From: Kitasatospora terrestris
Lineage (GTDB): Bacteria > Actinomycetota > Actinomycetes > Streptomycetales > Streptomycetaceae
Assembly: GCF_039542905.1 (NCBI RefSeq)
Contig: NZ_BAABIS010000001.1
Span: forward strand, 7,068,001-7,132,000
Direction of reading: 5' to 3'
Length of the DNA: 64,000 nt
Shown here: in pieces, positions 20,698 to 28,586 of the stretch
Position numbering within the stretch: the stretch's first letter is position 1
How the letters are laid out: each line of letters opens with the position of its first letter
Program-made: the position numbers and the translations under genes
The notes under the pieces: generated by a model
The model's database searches: none
What the model saw: the letters and a program-made list of their open reading frames with translations, nothing else
What the model was told of the DNA's origin: nothing

Positions 20698-22421
20698 CCG
20701 CGACGACGCTCACCGCCGCGCCCGCGGTCCACGCCCGGCTGGGCATCGCGTACTCCGCCGACGGAGACCGGCTCGGCTGCCTCGCCGCCCGGGCCGACGG
20801 CCGCTACACCGCCGAGCTCTGGACGCTGCGCGACGGCGCCCCCGAGCGGGCGCACCTGCCCGCCGCCGGGGACGCTGAGACCCCGCGCACCCAGTGCCTG
20901 CCGCTGCCCGACGGCCGCCTGCTGCTCTGCCGCGGCGGCGGGGGACGGCACGACCTGCTCACCGCCACCCCCGGCGACGACCGGCCCCGGCCGCTCGGCA
21001 CCGTGCACCACGCCGCCGTCCGGCTGCTGCCCTGGCCCGGACGCGACGCCCTGGCCGTCCTGGTCACCACCGACGGCGACCGCCGCTCCACCCTGCGCCT
21101 GCTCACCGGCCCCGGCCCGGAGCTGGCCGACCTCGCCGGGATCCCCGGCGGCCTGCTCGGCGGCAGCTGGCTCGACCGGCGGCACCTGGCCGGACTGGTC
21201 GTCGCCGGCGGCGCGGCCCACGGAGCGATCGTCGACACGGCGACCGGCCGGACCACCCCGCTGCCCGGCGCCGAAGCGGGCGAACGCCTGCTGCTCACCG
21301 GCGGCGGACGGGCCCTGGTCGCCGTCCCCACCGCCGGCGGCGGCCACCGGCTGGGCCTGCGCCCGCTCGACGGCAGCACGCCGACCGCGTACCCGGACGG
21401 CCTCAACTCCCTTCCCGGGACGGTCCGGCCGCTCGCCATCGACCCGTCCGGCGGCCGACTCGCGGTCCGCTCCGGGCACGGCGCGGTCGACCGGCTGCTC
21501 GTCCACGACCTCGCGACCGACACGGCCGTCGAACTGCCATCCGCCCCAGGCACGTTCGGCGACCGCGCGCACTGGGGGAGGGCGGGGCTGCAGCTGATCC
21601 ACTCCACCCCCGACACGCCCGCCGCCCCGGTCACCGTGCCCGGCCGCCACCGGGCCCGGCCGGCCGGGCGACCCTCGGCCGCCCTGCGGGAGGTCGCCGG
21701 CTCGGAGGCCGTGGTGTACGGCGACCCGTGGACGGCCGAACGGGCCGTACTCGCCCTGCACGGCGGCCCGTCCGCCGCCTGGCGGTACGAGTTCGACCCG
21801 CTGCTGCGCGAGTTCGCCGCCGCCGGCATCGCCGTCGTAGCCCTCAACCAGCGCGGCAGCACCGGCTACGGAGCCGCCCACCGGGACGCGATCCGTGACG
21901 ACTGGGGCGGCCCCGACCTCGACGACGTCCAGCGGGCCGGCCGTGAACTCGCCGCCTGGCGGACGGCCAACGGCCTGGAGGCGCCTGCCCTGTACGGCAT
22001 CAGCTACGGCGCCTGGCTCGCCGTGCTGGCCGCCGCCGGGGCGCCCGACCGCTGGTCGCGCTGCGCCGCCGTGGCACCGTTCCTCTCCGTACCGCGCCTG
22101 GCCGCCGCCGGCTCGCCCGGGGTGCGTTCGCTGCTGGACCGGCTCGCCGCACCCGCCGAGACGGCCGCCGAACGCGACCTGTACCGGCAGGCGGAGCGGA
22201 TCCGGGTGCCCCTGCTGCTGCTCCACGGCGAACGGGACGAGGTCGTCCCCGTCGGCCAGTCCCGCGAGCTGCGCGACCGGCTGCTCGCCCTCGGCCGCCG
22301 CCCCGGCACGGACTTCGCCCACCGGGAGATCCCCGGGGCCGGGCACTACCCGCCCGGCGGCCCCGGCGGCGCGGCCGTCCGCACCGCCCTCACCGACTTC
22401 CTCCGTACGGGCGCGCTCTGA
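20694..22421 (+). CDS. S9 family (prolyl-oligopeptidase-like) serine peptidase, probable leader peptidase
   Basis: This 575-aa protein has an N-terminal beta-propeller-like half and a C-terminal alpha/beta-hydrolase domain with nucleophile Ser437 (GISYGA), Asp515 (HGERDEV) and His551 (AGHYPP). FlaP, a prolyl oligopeptidase in a class III lanthipeptide cluster, is a known precedent for leader removal by this family. It is translationally coupled to LanL, and neither transporter has a C39 peptidase domain, so this is the best candidate for leader processing. The precursors contain one Pro (residue 18), which would fit a prolyl-specific cut at the leader-core boundary. Confidence 0.88.
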   Translation: MTATTLTAAPAVHARLGIAYSADGDRLGCLAARADGRYTAELWTLRDGAPERAHLPAAGDAETPRTQCLPLPDGRLLLCRGGGGRHDLLTATPGDDRPRPLGTVHHAAVRLLPWPGRDALAVLVTTDGDRRSTLRLLTGPGPELADLAGIPGGLLGGSWLDRRHLAGLVVAGGAAHGAIVDTATGRTTPLPGAEAGERLLLTGGGRALVAVPTAGGGHRLGLRPLDGSTPTAYPDGLNSLPGTVRPLAIDPSGGRLAVRSGHGAVDRLLVHDLATDTAVELPSAPGTFGDRAHWGRAGLQLIHSTPDTPAAPVTVPGRHRARPAGRPSAALREVAGSEAVVYGDPWTAERAVLALHGGPSAAWRYEFDPLLREFAAAGIAVVALNQRGSTGYGAAHRDAIRDDWGGPDLDDVQRAGRELAAWRTANGLEAPALYGISYGAWLAVLAAAGAPDRWSRCAAVAPFLSVPRLAAAGSPGVRSLLDRLAAPAETAAERDLYRQAERIRVPLLLLHGERDEVVPVGQSRELRDRLLALGRRPGTDFAHREIPGAGHYPPGGPGGAAVRTALTDFLRTGAL

Positions 22422-22495
22422 CGCCCCGCCCGGAGGAGCGCCGACACCGGCGCACCCGCACCACCCGCACACCGACGGAGAAAGGGGGGACACCC

Positions 22496-22606
22496 ATGGA
22501 CATCGAGCTCGAGCTCGACGCCCTGCAGCAGCTGACCGAGGAGGAGCCGGCCGGCCTCGGCCGCTGCGAGAGCACCTGCTGGTTCACCTGCGCCTGGACC
22601 AACTGA
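22496..22606 (+). CDS. Class IV lanthipeptide precursor A1 (ALQxL type)
   Basis: A 36-aa peptide. The acidic leader (residues 1-18) carries the ALQQL motif of class IV precursors, then TEEEPAG and a core with Cys24, Cys28 and Cys32 and the dehydratable Ser26, Thr27, Thr31 and Thr35. AAAGGGGGGA precedes the ATG. It differs from A2/A3 at residues 2-4, 26 (Ser for Asp), 33 (Ala for Thr) and 36 (Asn for Gly), so it should give a distinct product. Confidence 0.9.
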   Translation: MDIELELDALQQLTEEEPAGLGRCESTCWFTCAWTN

Positions 22607-22656
22607 CCGACCCGCACACCCACGTGACATCGAAGAAACCGAAGAAGGAGTTCGTC

Positions 22657-22767
22657 ATGGAGTTCGACCTGGAGCTGGACGCCCTGCAGCAGCTGACCGA
22701 GGAGGAGCCCGCGGGCCTGGGCCGCTGCGAGGACACCTGCTGGTTCACCTGCACCTGGACCGGCTGA
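22657..22767 (+). CDS. Class IV lanthipeptide precursor A2
   Basis: A 36-aa peptide with leader MEFDLELDALQQLTEEEP and a core containing RCEDTCWFTCTWTG. It has Cys24, Cys28 and Cys32, and Thr27, Thr31, Thr33 and Thr35. AAGGAG lies 7 nt before the ATG. The protein is identical to A3. Confidence 0.92.
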   Translation: MEFDLELDALQQLTEEEPAGLGRCEDTCWFTCTWTG

Positions 22768-22812
22768 ACCACCCCACAAGCACCGTCACCCACCACGGAG
22801 AAGGAGTTCGTC

Positions 22813-22923
22813 ATGGAGTTCGACCTGGAGCTGGACGCCCTGCAGCAGCTGACCGAGGAGGAGCCCGCGGGTCTCGGCCGCTGCGAGGACACCTGCTGGT
22901 TCACCTGCACCTGGACCGGCTGA
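22813..22923 (+). CDS. Class IV lanthipeptide precursor A3 (identical to A2)
   Basis: A 36-aa peptide identical to A2, encoded by an almost identical DNA copy with its own AAGGAG ribosome site. The doubled gene dose suggests this is the major product. Confidence 0.92.
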   Translation: MEFDLELDALQQLTEEEPAGLGRCEDTCWFTCTWTG

Positions 22924-23149
22924 ACCACGCCGCGCTGACCGCGCGTTGACGACCGGACCCGCGCCGCCCCGGCGGGCGGCGCGGATCCGGCGTCGACGCC
23001 GGGCTGATCCCGGGGCCGGGCCCGGGGGCCGGGCGGGACACCTTCCCGCCCCGCCCGCCGGACCCGGCCCCGCCGCCGTTGCCGCATCGCCGTTGCCCCG
23101 CCGTCCGCCGAGTCGGCCACCCGCCGCCCGTGACCAGGAGTGCCCACCG

Positions 23150-24940
23150 ATGAAGCCCCGACGCCGCACCGCAGGCGCCGCCCGGCCGCCGGGCCCGGCC
23201 CGGACCGGCGACCGACTGCTCGCCGATGCGGTCCGCCGGACACCCGGCTGGACCGTCGCCCTCGCCGCGGCCACCCTCACCGCCGCGGGCGCCGGCCTCG
23301 CCCTGCCCGCCGCCGCGTCCGCCGCCGTCGACGGCGCCCTGCGCGGCACCGTCCCGGTCGGCGCCGTCGCCGTCCTCGCCGCGCTGCTCCTGCTCGCCGC
23401 CCTCGCCGACATGCTGGCGGCGGCCGCCGGCCCCGCCGCCTCCGCCGCCGTCACCGCGCGGCTGCGCCGCGACCTGACCGCCCACGTCCTGGCGGCCGGG
23501 CCGTCCGCGCTGCGGGCCGTTCCGGCCGGCGACCTCAACAGCCGCCTGATCGGCGCGGCCTCCCGCGCGGCCTCGGTCGCGCCGGCGCTGGTCGGTGCCG
23601 CGACCGCCGCCCTCACCTCGCTCGGCGGGCTGCTGGCGCTGGCACTGATCGACTGGCCGCTCGCGGTGGCGTTCCTGCTGGGCACCGTCCCGGCGGTCGC
23701 GGTGATGCGCCGGTTCGTGGCCGGCTCCTCGGAGCTGTCCCTGACCTACCAGCGCCACCTGGGCCGGATCGCCGCGCTGTTGGCGGACGCCATGCGGGGT
23801 GCCCGTACCGTCCGCGCCTGCGGCACCGCCGCCCGGGAGACCGAGCGGGTGCTCGCCCCGCTGGCCGAACTCTCCACTGCCGGACGGAGCCTGTGGCTGG
23901 CGCAGGCGGGTGCGGCGTGGCGGCTCGGCCTGCTGCTGCCGCTGGTCGAGGTGGCCGTGCTGGCCACCGGCGGCGCGGGCGTGGCGGCCGGCCGGTTGAG
24001 CGCGGGCCAACTGCTCGCGGCGGCCTCGTACACCCTGCTCGGCACCGCCCTGTTCAACCAGGCGGACGCGCTGATGGGCGTCGCCCAGGCGCGGGCCGGC
24101 GCCCGTCGGCTCGCCGAGGTCCTCGACCTGCCGCCTCCCCCCGCCGGAACACGTGAACTCCCTCGCCCCAAAGGCCTGCTGGAGTTCCGCTCGGTGACCG
24201 TCCGGGCAGCCGACCGGACGGTCCTGGACGGTGTGCGGCTCACCCTGCCGCCGGGTGCGCTGGTCGCCGTGGTGGGCCGGTCCGGCTCCGGGCGAAGCAC
24301 CCTCGCCGGGCTCGCCGCCCGGCTGCTCGACCCCGACGGGGGCAGCGTCCTGCTCGACGGAATCCCGCTCACCGCACTCCGCGAGGACGCCCTGCGCTCC
24401 GCCGTGGCCTGCGCGTTCGCCCGGCCCGGCCTGCCCGGCGACACGGTCGCGGCGGCGATCGGGTACGGCCGCCCCGACGGGGGTGCGGGCGCCGCCGGCG
24501 CGGCGGCGGTCCGGGCCGCCGCGGGGGCGGCCGGGATCGCCGCGTTCGTCGACCGGTTGCCGGGCCGGTACGACACCCCGCTCGCCGAGGCGCCGAGGTC
24601 CGGCGGCGAGGCGCAGCGCCTCGGACTGGCCCGCGCCGTCGCCCAGGACGCCCGGGTCCTGGTGCTGGACGACGCCCTCTCCAGCCTGGACACCGTCACC
24701 GCCGCCCGGGTGGAGACGGCCATCGTCGAGGGCCTCGCCGACCGCACCCGGCTGCTCGTCACCCACCGCGCCGCCACCGCCGCCCGCGCCGACCTGGTGG
24801 TCTGGCTGGACGCGGGCCGGGTGCGCGGTACGGGCCGCCACGCGGAGCTGTGGGACACCGACCCGGCGTACCGGGCGGTCTTCGACCCGGCGGCCTCGGA
24901 GTCCGCCGTACCGGAAGGAGCGCCATGTCCGGCGCGTTGA
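23150..24940 (+). CDS. ABC exporter half-transporter with degenerate nucleotide site (LanT1)
   Basis: This 596-aa protein has an N-terminal six-helix exporter domain (~20-300) and a C-terminal ATPase domain. The Walker A reads GRSGSGRST (376-384), with Arg382 in place of the essential Lys. The Q-loop Gln is missing, and Walker B ends in Asp-Asp (507-508) rather than Asp-Glu. The SGGE signature is present. It therefore probably forms the non-hydrolysing partner of the next gene's protein. There is no C39 peptidase domain. The ATG at 23150 has AGGAG upstream; longer frames are Arg/Pro-rich noise. Confidence 0.88.
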   Translation: MKPRRRTAGAARPPGPARTGDRLLADAVRRTPGWTVALAAATLTAAGAGLALPAAASAAVDGALRGTVPVGAVAVLAALLLLAALADMLAAAAGPAASAAVTARLRRDLTAHVLAAGPSALRAVPAGDLNSRLIGAASRAASVAPALVGAATAALTSLGGLLALALIDWPLAVAFLLGTVPAVAVMRRFVAGSSELSLTYQRHLGRIAALLADAMRGARTVRACGTAARETERVLAPLAELSTAGRSLWLAQAGAAWRLGLLLPLVEVAVLATGGAGVAAGRLSAGQLLAAASYTLLGTALFNQADALMGVAQARAGARRLAEVLDLPPPPAGTRELPRPKGLLEFRSVTVRAADRTVLDGVRLTLPPGALVAVVGRSGSGRSTLAGLAARLLDPDGGSVLLDGIPLTALREDALRSAVACAFARPGLPGDTVAAAIGYGRPDGGAGAAGAAAVRAAAGAAGIAAFVDRLPGRYDTPLAEAPRSGGEAQRLGLARAVAQDARVLVLDDALSSLDTVTAARVETAIVEGLADRTRLLVTHRAATAARADLVVWLDAGRVRGTGRHAELWDTDPAYRAVFDPAASESAVPEGAPCPAR

Positions 24941-26760
24941 CCCCCGTCGACCCGGCTGCGGCGCGGCCCGTTCCGCCCCGCCGGACCGCCGGGCTGCGCC
25001 TGTTGTGTGCCGAACTCGCCTCCCGTCCGGGTCCGTTGGCGCGGGTGGCGGGCTGGTCGCTGGTGGAGGCCGCGCCGCCGCTGCTGTCCGGCGTGCTGCT
25101 GGCCGCCGCGCTCGACCGGGGGTTCCTCGCGCAGCGTCCGTGGGCCGGGTTCGGCTGGCTGCTGCTGTTCGGCGCCGCGCTCGCCGTCCGCGCGTTCGCG
25201 GTGCGCCGGATCTTCCCCGCCCTGAGCGACGTGGTCGAGCCGCTGCGCGACGCCCTCGTCCGGCGGACCGTGTCCGGCTCCGTCCACGCCTGGGCCACCG
25301 GCCGCGAACCGCGGGACCCGGCCGCGGTCGCCCGTCTCACCGAGCAGGTGGAGAGCGTCCGCAACCTGGTCGCCGCGCTGCTGCGCACCGTCCGGCAGGT
25401 GGCGTTCGCCCTGGTCGCGGCGGTGGTCGGGCTCGCCGCGCTGTCCGGCGCGGTCGCCCTGCTGGTGCTGCCGTGCGTCGCCGCCGCCCTGCTGCTGCTC
25501 GCCCTGCTGCTGCGTACCCTGGCGGCCCGCCAGCGCGCCGTGCTGCTGGCGGACGAGGCGCTCGCCCGGGAGGCCGGCGGGGTCCTCGACGCCCTGCGCG
25601 ACGTGGTCGCGTGCGGTGCCCGCGACCGGGCCCGGGCGGCCGTCGACGCCGCCACCGAGGCGCAGGCCCGCGCTGTCGCCGCGCTCGGCCGGGCGGGTGC
25701 GGGCCGCCGCGCGGTCGTCCTGCTCGGCTCCCAACTCCCGCTGCTCGTCGTGGTGCCGGCCCTGCCGGGCCTGGTCGGCTCCGGCCGGCTGAGCGCCGGA
25801 GCGGCGGCCGGCGCGGTGACGTACCTGATCACCGGACTGGACCCGGCGCTGCGCTCGCTCTCCACCCTGCTGGGCACCTGGGGCGTCCAACTCGACGCGG
25901 TCCTGCGCCGGTTGGCCGAGGCGACCACCGCTCCGGCGGCGTCCGACCCGGCTCCGGACGGCGTGCCCGGCCCGGGCGGGCTCGCCGTGCGCGGACTCAC
26001 CTTCCGGTACGGGCCGCACGCCGCGCCGGTCGTCGACGGGTTCGACCTCCGGCTGGAGCCGTGCGACCACCTGGCCGTGGTCGGACCGAGCGGCATCGGG
26101 AAGTCCACCCTCGCCCTGCTGCTCACCGGCCTGGAGGCACCGACCGGCGGCACGGTCACGTACGGCGGGGTGCCGCTCGACCGGGTGCCGTCCGCGTGGC
26201 TGCGCCGCGAGGTCGCGCTGATCCCGCAGGAGGCGTACGTCTTCACCGGTACCGTCCGCGAGAACCTCACCTACCTCGCCCCGGACGCCGACCCCGCGGC
26301 GCTCGACGCGTCCGTCCGGGCGCTCGGCCTGGAGCCGCTGGTCGAACGCCTGGGCGGCTACGACGCGCCGATCGACTCCCCGTCCGCGCTCTCCGAGGGC
26401 GAGCGCCAGCTCCTGGCCCTCGCCCGGGTGCACCTCTCGCCGGCCCGGCTGGTCGTCCTCGACGAGGCGACCTGCCACCTCGACGCGGCCGCCGAGGCCC
26501 GCGCCGAGCAGGCCTTCGCCGACCGCGACGGTGCGCTGATCGTGATCGCCCACCGGATGGGCTCCGCCCGCCGGGCCCGCCGCGTCCTCCTCCTCGACGG
26601 CAGCGACACCCGCCTCGGCACCCACGACCGGCTGCTCGCCGAGTCCCCCCGCTACGCCGACCTGGCGGGCCGCTGGGAGCGGCCCCCGGCTCCTGGGGTG
26701 CGGGCCGTGGGCCCGAGGCGCACCGGGCTGCGGAGGAGCGACGGCGCCCTCGCCGGGTAG
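24925..26760 (+). CDS. ABC exporter half-transporter with canonical ATPase (LanT2)
   Basis: This 611-aa half-transporter has a membrane domain and a full set of ATPase motifs: Walker A GPSGIGKST with Lys393, Q-loop PQEAYVF, signature LSEGE, Walker B with Asp513-Glu514, and the switch His in IAHR. It overlaps the previous gene by 16 nt, with a strong GGAAGGAG ribosome site inside that gene. The two should form an asymmetric heterodimeric exporter for the lanthipeptide or its precursor. Confidence 0.92.
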   Translation: MSGALTPVDPAAARPVPPRRTAGLRLLCAELASRPGPLARVAGWSLVEAAPPLLSGVLLAAALDRGFLAQRPWAGFGWLLLFGAALAVRAFAVRRIFPALSDVVEPLRDALVRRTVSGSVHAWATGREPRDPAAVARLTEQVESVRNLVAALLRTVRQVAFALVAAVVGLAALSGAVALLVLPCVAAALLLLALLLRTLAARQRAVLLADEALAREAGGVLDALRDVVACGARDRARAAVDAATEAQARAVAALGRAGAGRRAVVLLGSQLPLLVVVPALPGLVGSGRLSAGAAAGAVTYLITGLDPALRSLSTLLGTWGVQLDAVLRRLAEATTAPAASDPAPDGVPGPGGLAVRGLTFRYGPHAAPVVDGFDLRLEPCDHLAVVGPSGIGKSTLALLLTGLEAPTGGTVTYGGVPLDRVPSAWLRREVALIPQEAYVFTGTVRENLTYLAPDADPAALDASVRALGLEPLVERLGGYDAPIDSPSALSEGERQLLALARVHLSPARLVVLDEATCHLDAAAEARAEQAFADRDGALIVIAHRMGSARRARRVLLLDGSDTRLGTHDRLLAESPRYADLAGRWERPPAPGVRAVGPRRTGLRRSDGALAG

Positions 26761-26786
26761 CCGCCGGATTGGCCTCGACAGCCCGC

Positions 26787-26812
26787 TTGTGTCTACATTG
26801 CTGTAGACACAA
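26787..26812. promoter_or_regulatory. BlaI/MecI-type operator before the first PAP2 gene
   Basis: A perfect inverted repeat with 11-bp arms (TTGTGTCTACA and TGTAGACACAA) around TTGC. It contains the TACA...TGTA core of BlaI/MecI/CopY operators and is AT-rich against its surroundings. The same CTAC-N6-GTAG core recurs before the BlaI gene. Confidence 0.8.
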
Positions 26813-26850
26813 CCGGGCGCCGAGGCGTCCCCGACGAGAGGCGCCCGCCC

Positions 26851-27468
26851 ATGCCGGTGAGCACCACCCTCCTCGCCCTCGACGGCTCGCGCATCGACGG
26901 CTCGCTCTACCTGGACGTCACCGGCCTCGCCCACCGTGCCCCGGCCGCGGTCGGGGAGTCGGTGGCGCTGTGGTCCGCCTACGGCCTGGCGGTCTTCGCC
27001 ATGCTGATGCTCGCCGCGTGGTGGCGGGCCCGCCGGGCGTCCGCCCCGGGCATGGCCGTGGCGCTCGCCGCCCCGCTGATCGTGGTGGCCGTCTTCGCCG
27101 TCGACACCGCCCTGAAGTCCGTGCTGCGCGAGCCGCGCCCGTGCCGGGTGCTCCCGGCCGGGACCACCCTGGAAGCCTGCCCGGGCCCGGGCGACTGGTC
27201 GCTGCCGAGCAACCACACGGTGATCGCCTTCGCCGCGGCCGCGGTCCTGTGGCGGTGCGACCGGCGGCTCGGCGCGGCGGCCGCCCTGGCGGCGGTCGCG
27301 ATGGGCGCCTCCCGGGTGTTCGTCGGCGTGCACTACCCGCACGACGTCCTGGCGGGCGCGCTGCTGGGGCTGGCCCTCGGTGCACTGCTGGCCCGTGCGG
27401 CCCTGCTCGCGGGCCCGGCCGTGGCGTCCCTGCGGGCGGGCCGGCTGCGCCTGCTGCTCGGGACGTGA
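26851..27468 (+). CDS. PAP2 superfamily membrane phosphatase, copy 1
   Basis: This 205-aa membrane protein has the three PAP2 motifs: KSVLREPRP, PSNHT and SRVFVGVHYPHD. Small bacterial PAP2 proteins of this kind often dephosphorylate undecaprenyl pyrophosphate (BcrC-like) or phosphatidylglycerol phosphate. The BlaI-type operator in front of it and the coupled second PAP2 gene suggest induction under cell-envelope stress. The gene follows the exporter gene by 90 bp and could belong to lanthipeptide self-protection. Confidence 0.88.
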   Translation: MPVSTTLLALDGSRIDGSLYLDVTGLAHRAPAAVGESVALWSAYGLAVFAMLMLAAWWRARRASAPGMAVALAAPLIVVAVFAVDTALKSVLREPRPCRVLPAGTTLEACPGPGDWSLPSNHTVIAFAAAAVLWRCDRRLGAAAALAAVAMGASRVFVGVHYPHDVLAGALLGLALGALLARAALLAGPAVASLRAGRLRLLLGT

Positions 27469-28151
27469 CGGTGCCCGGCCCCGCCCTCCGTACCCGCCGG
27501 ACCGGGGCGGTCGTCGTGCCGTTGCTGCTCTTCGCCGTGCTCGCCGTCCTGCTCGCCGCCCGCGACTGGGCGCCCCTCCCGGCGGAGTCGGCCCTGCACG
27601 ACTGGTCGGTCGCGCACCGCCCGGCCTGGGCGGTCAGTACCGCCGAGGCGGTCACCGTCCTCGGCGCGGGAGTCGCGCCGTACCTCGCGGCCGCCGCCGC
27701 GGGCCTGCTCCTCGCCCGGCCGCTGCCGCGCACCCCGCGCCGGCCGGTGCTGCTCGCCGTCGGCGCGCCCGTCCTGGTCCTGGCCGCGGGCCAGCTGGTC
27801 CGGAACGGACTGATGCACGCCTTCGCCCGCCCCCGGCCCCCGGTCGCGGACTGGATCGGCGCCTCGCCGTCCGGCTGGTCCTTCCCGTCGGGGCACGCCT
27901 TCACCGCGGCCCTCGCCGGCGGTCTGCTCGGCTGGGCGCTGCTGCGGGGCGTCCGCAGGGCGTGGACCGGCGCCGTCGTGGCAGTGATCGGCGTGGTGGC
28001 CGCCGCCGTCGGCGCGACCCGCGTCTACCTGGGCGTGCACTGGCCGTTGGACATCCTCGGCGGGTGGCTGCTGGCGGCCGGGTGGCTGGCGCTCACGGTG
28101 CCGCTGCTGGCGGCCGCCGGTAGGACGAATGACCCGGACGGGCGATACTAG
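27465..28151 (+). CDS. PAP2 superfamily membrane phosphatase, copy 2
   Basis: A 228-aa polytopic protein with PAP2 motifs ARPRPP, PSGHAFT and TRVYLGVHWPLD. The GTG at 27465 overlaps the stop of copy 1 as GTGA; a second in-frame GTG lies 6 nt further on. Its sequence differs clearly from copy 1, so it is not a recent duplicate. It is probably co-expressed with copy 1. Confidence 0.85.
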   Translation: MTVPGPALRTRRTGAVVVPLLLFAVLAVLLAARDWAPLPAESALHDWSVAHRPAWAVSTAEAVTVLGAGVAPYLAAAAAGLLLARPLPRTPRRPVLLAVGAPVLVLAAGQLVRNGLMHAFARPRPPVADWIGASPSGWSFPSGHAFTAALAGGLLGWALLRGVRRAWTGAVVAVIGVVAAAVGATRVYLGVHWPLDILGGWLLAAGWLALTVPLLAAAGRTNDPDGRY

Positions 28152-28163
28152 ACCCCGTCGACG

Positions 28164-28181
28164 GACTACGCCGATGTAGAC
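28164..28181. promoter_or_regulatory. BlaI/MecI-type operator before the BlaI gene
   Basis: GACTAC-GCCGAT-GTAGAC shares the CTAC-N6-GTAG core with the operator at 26787-26812 and lies 22 bp before the GTG start. It fits autoregulation. A GATACT -10-like element sits at 28144-28149. Confidence 0.7.
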
Positions 28182-28202
28182 GGCACAGGGAGGCCGGGCC
28201 AG

Positions 28203-28586
28203 GTGAACGACCCGACACGACGCCAGGCGGGCGAACTGGAGAGCGCGGTCCTGGCCGCCCTGTGGGCCGCCGACCGGCCGCTCACCGCGCCCGAGGTGCA
28301 GCAGTCCCTCCCCGGCGAGCTGGCCCGCACCACGGTCGCCACCATCCTCGCCCGCCTGTACGACAAGGGGAGCGTGCGGCGCACCCGGCAGGGTCGGGGC
28401 TTCGCGTACAGCGCCGCCGTCGAGGACCCCGCCGCGCTCTCCGCCCAGCGGATGCACAGCGAACTCGACCGCGGCGGCGACCGCCCCGGCACCCTCGCCC
28501 GCTTCATCTCCCGGCTCAGCGCCGACGACGAGGAAGTCGTCCGCGCCCTGCTCGCCGCCTCCGCCGACCCGCAGGACCCGCGGTGA
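28203..28586 (+). CDS. BlaI/MecI/CopY family repressor
   Basis: The 127-aa protein has the family winged helix (LESAVLAALWAADRPLTAPEVQ, then TTVATILARLYDKGSVRR) and a short helical dimerisation tail that contains the usual proteolysis zone. The GTG start has AGGGAGG upstream. Its stop overlaps the start of the M56 peptidase (GTGA), the classic repressor-sensor pair. It likely represses itself and the PAP2 genes through the two matching operators. Confidence 0.93.
   Translation: MNDPTRRQAGELESAVLAALWAADRPLTAPEVQQSLPGELARTTVATILARLYDKGSVRRTRQGRGFAYSAAVEDPAALSAQRMHSELDRGGDRPGTLARFISRLSADDEEVVRALLAASADPQDPR

Larger units (their letters stand above)
22643..22928 (+). repeat. Tandem duplication of the precursor gene
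   Basis: About 130 bp (ribosome site, precursor frame and 5 bp past the stop) are repeated with a period of 156 bp (22643-22772 and 22799-22928). The copies differ by only two synonymous changes in the coding part, indicating recent duplication or gene conversion. Confidence 0.9.

Noticed and set aside
18483-22309. Various antisense frames with Arg/Ser-rich translations in the lanthipeptide cluster
   Set aside because: Shadows of LanL and the S9 peptidase.
22496-22923. Three near-identical short units at regular spacing, CRISPR-like at first sight
   Set aside because: Each unit is an intact 36-codon gene with a ribosome site, and only three copies exist; no Cas genes.
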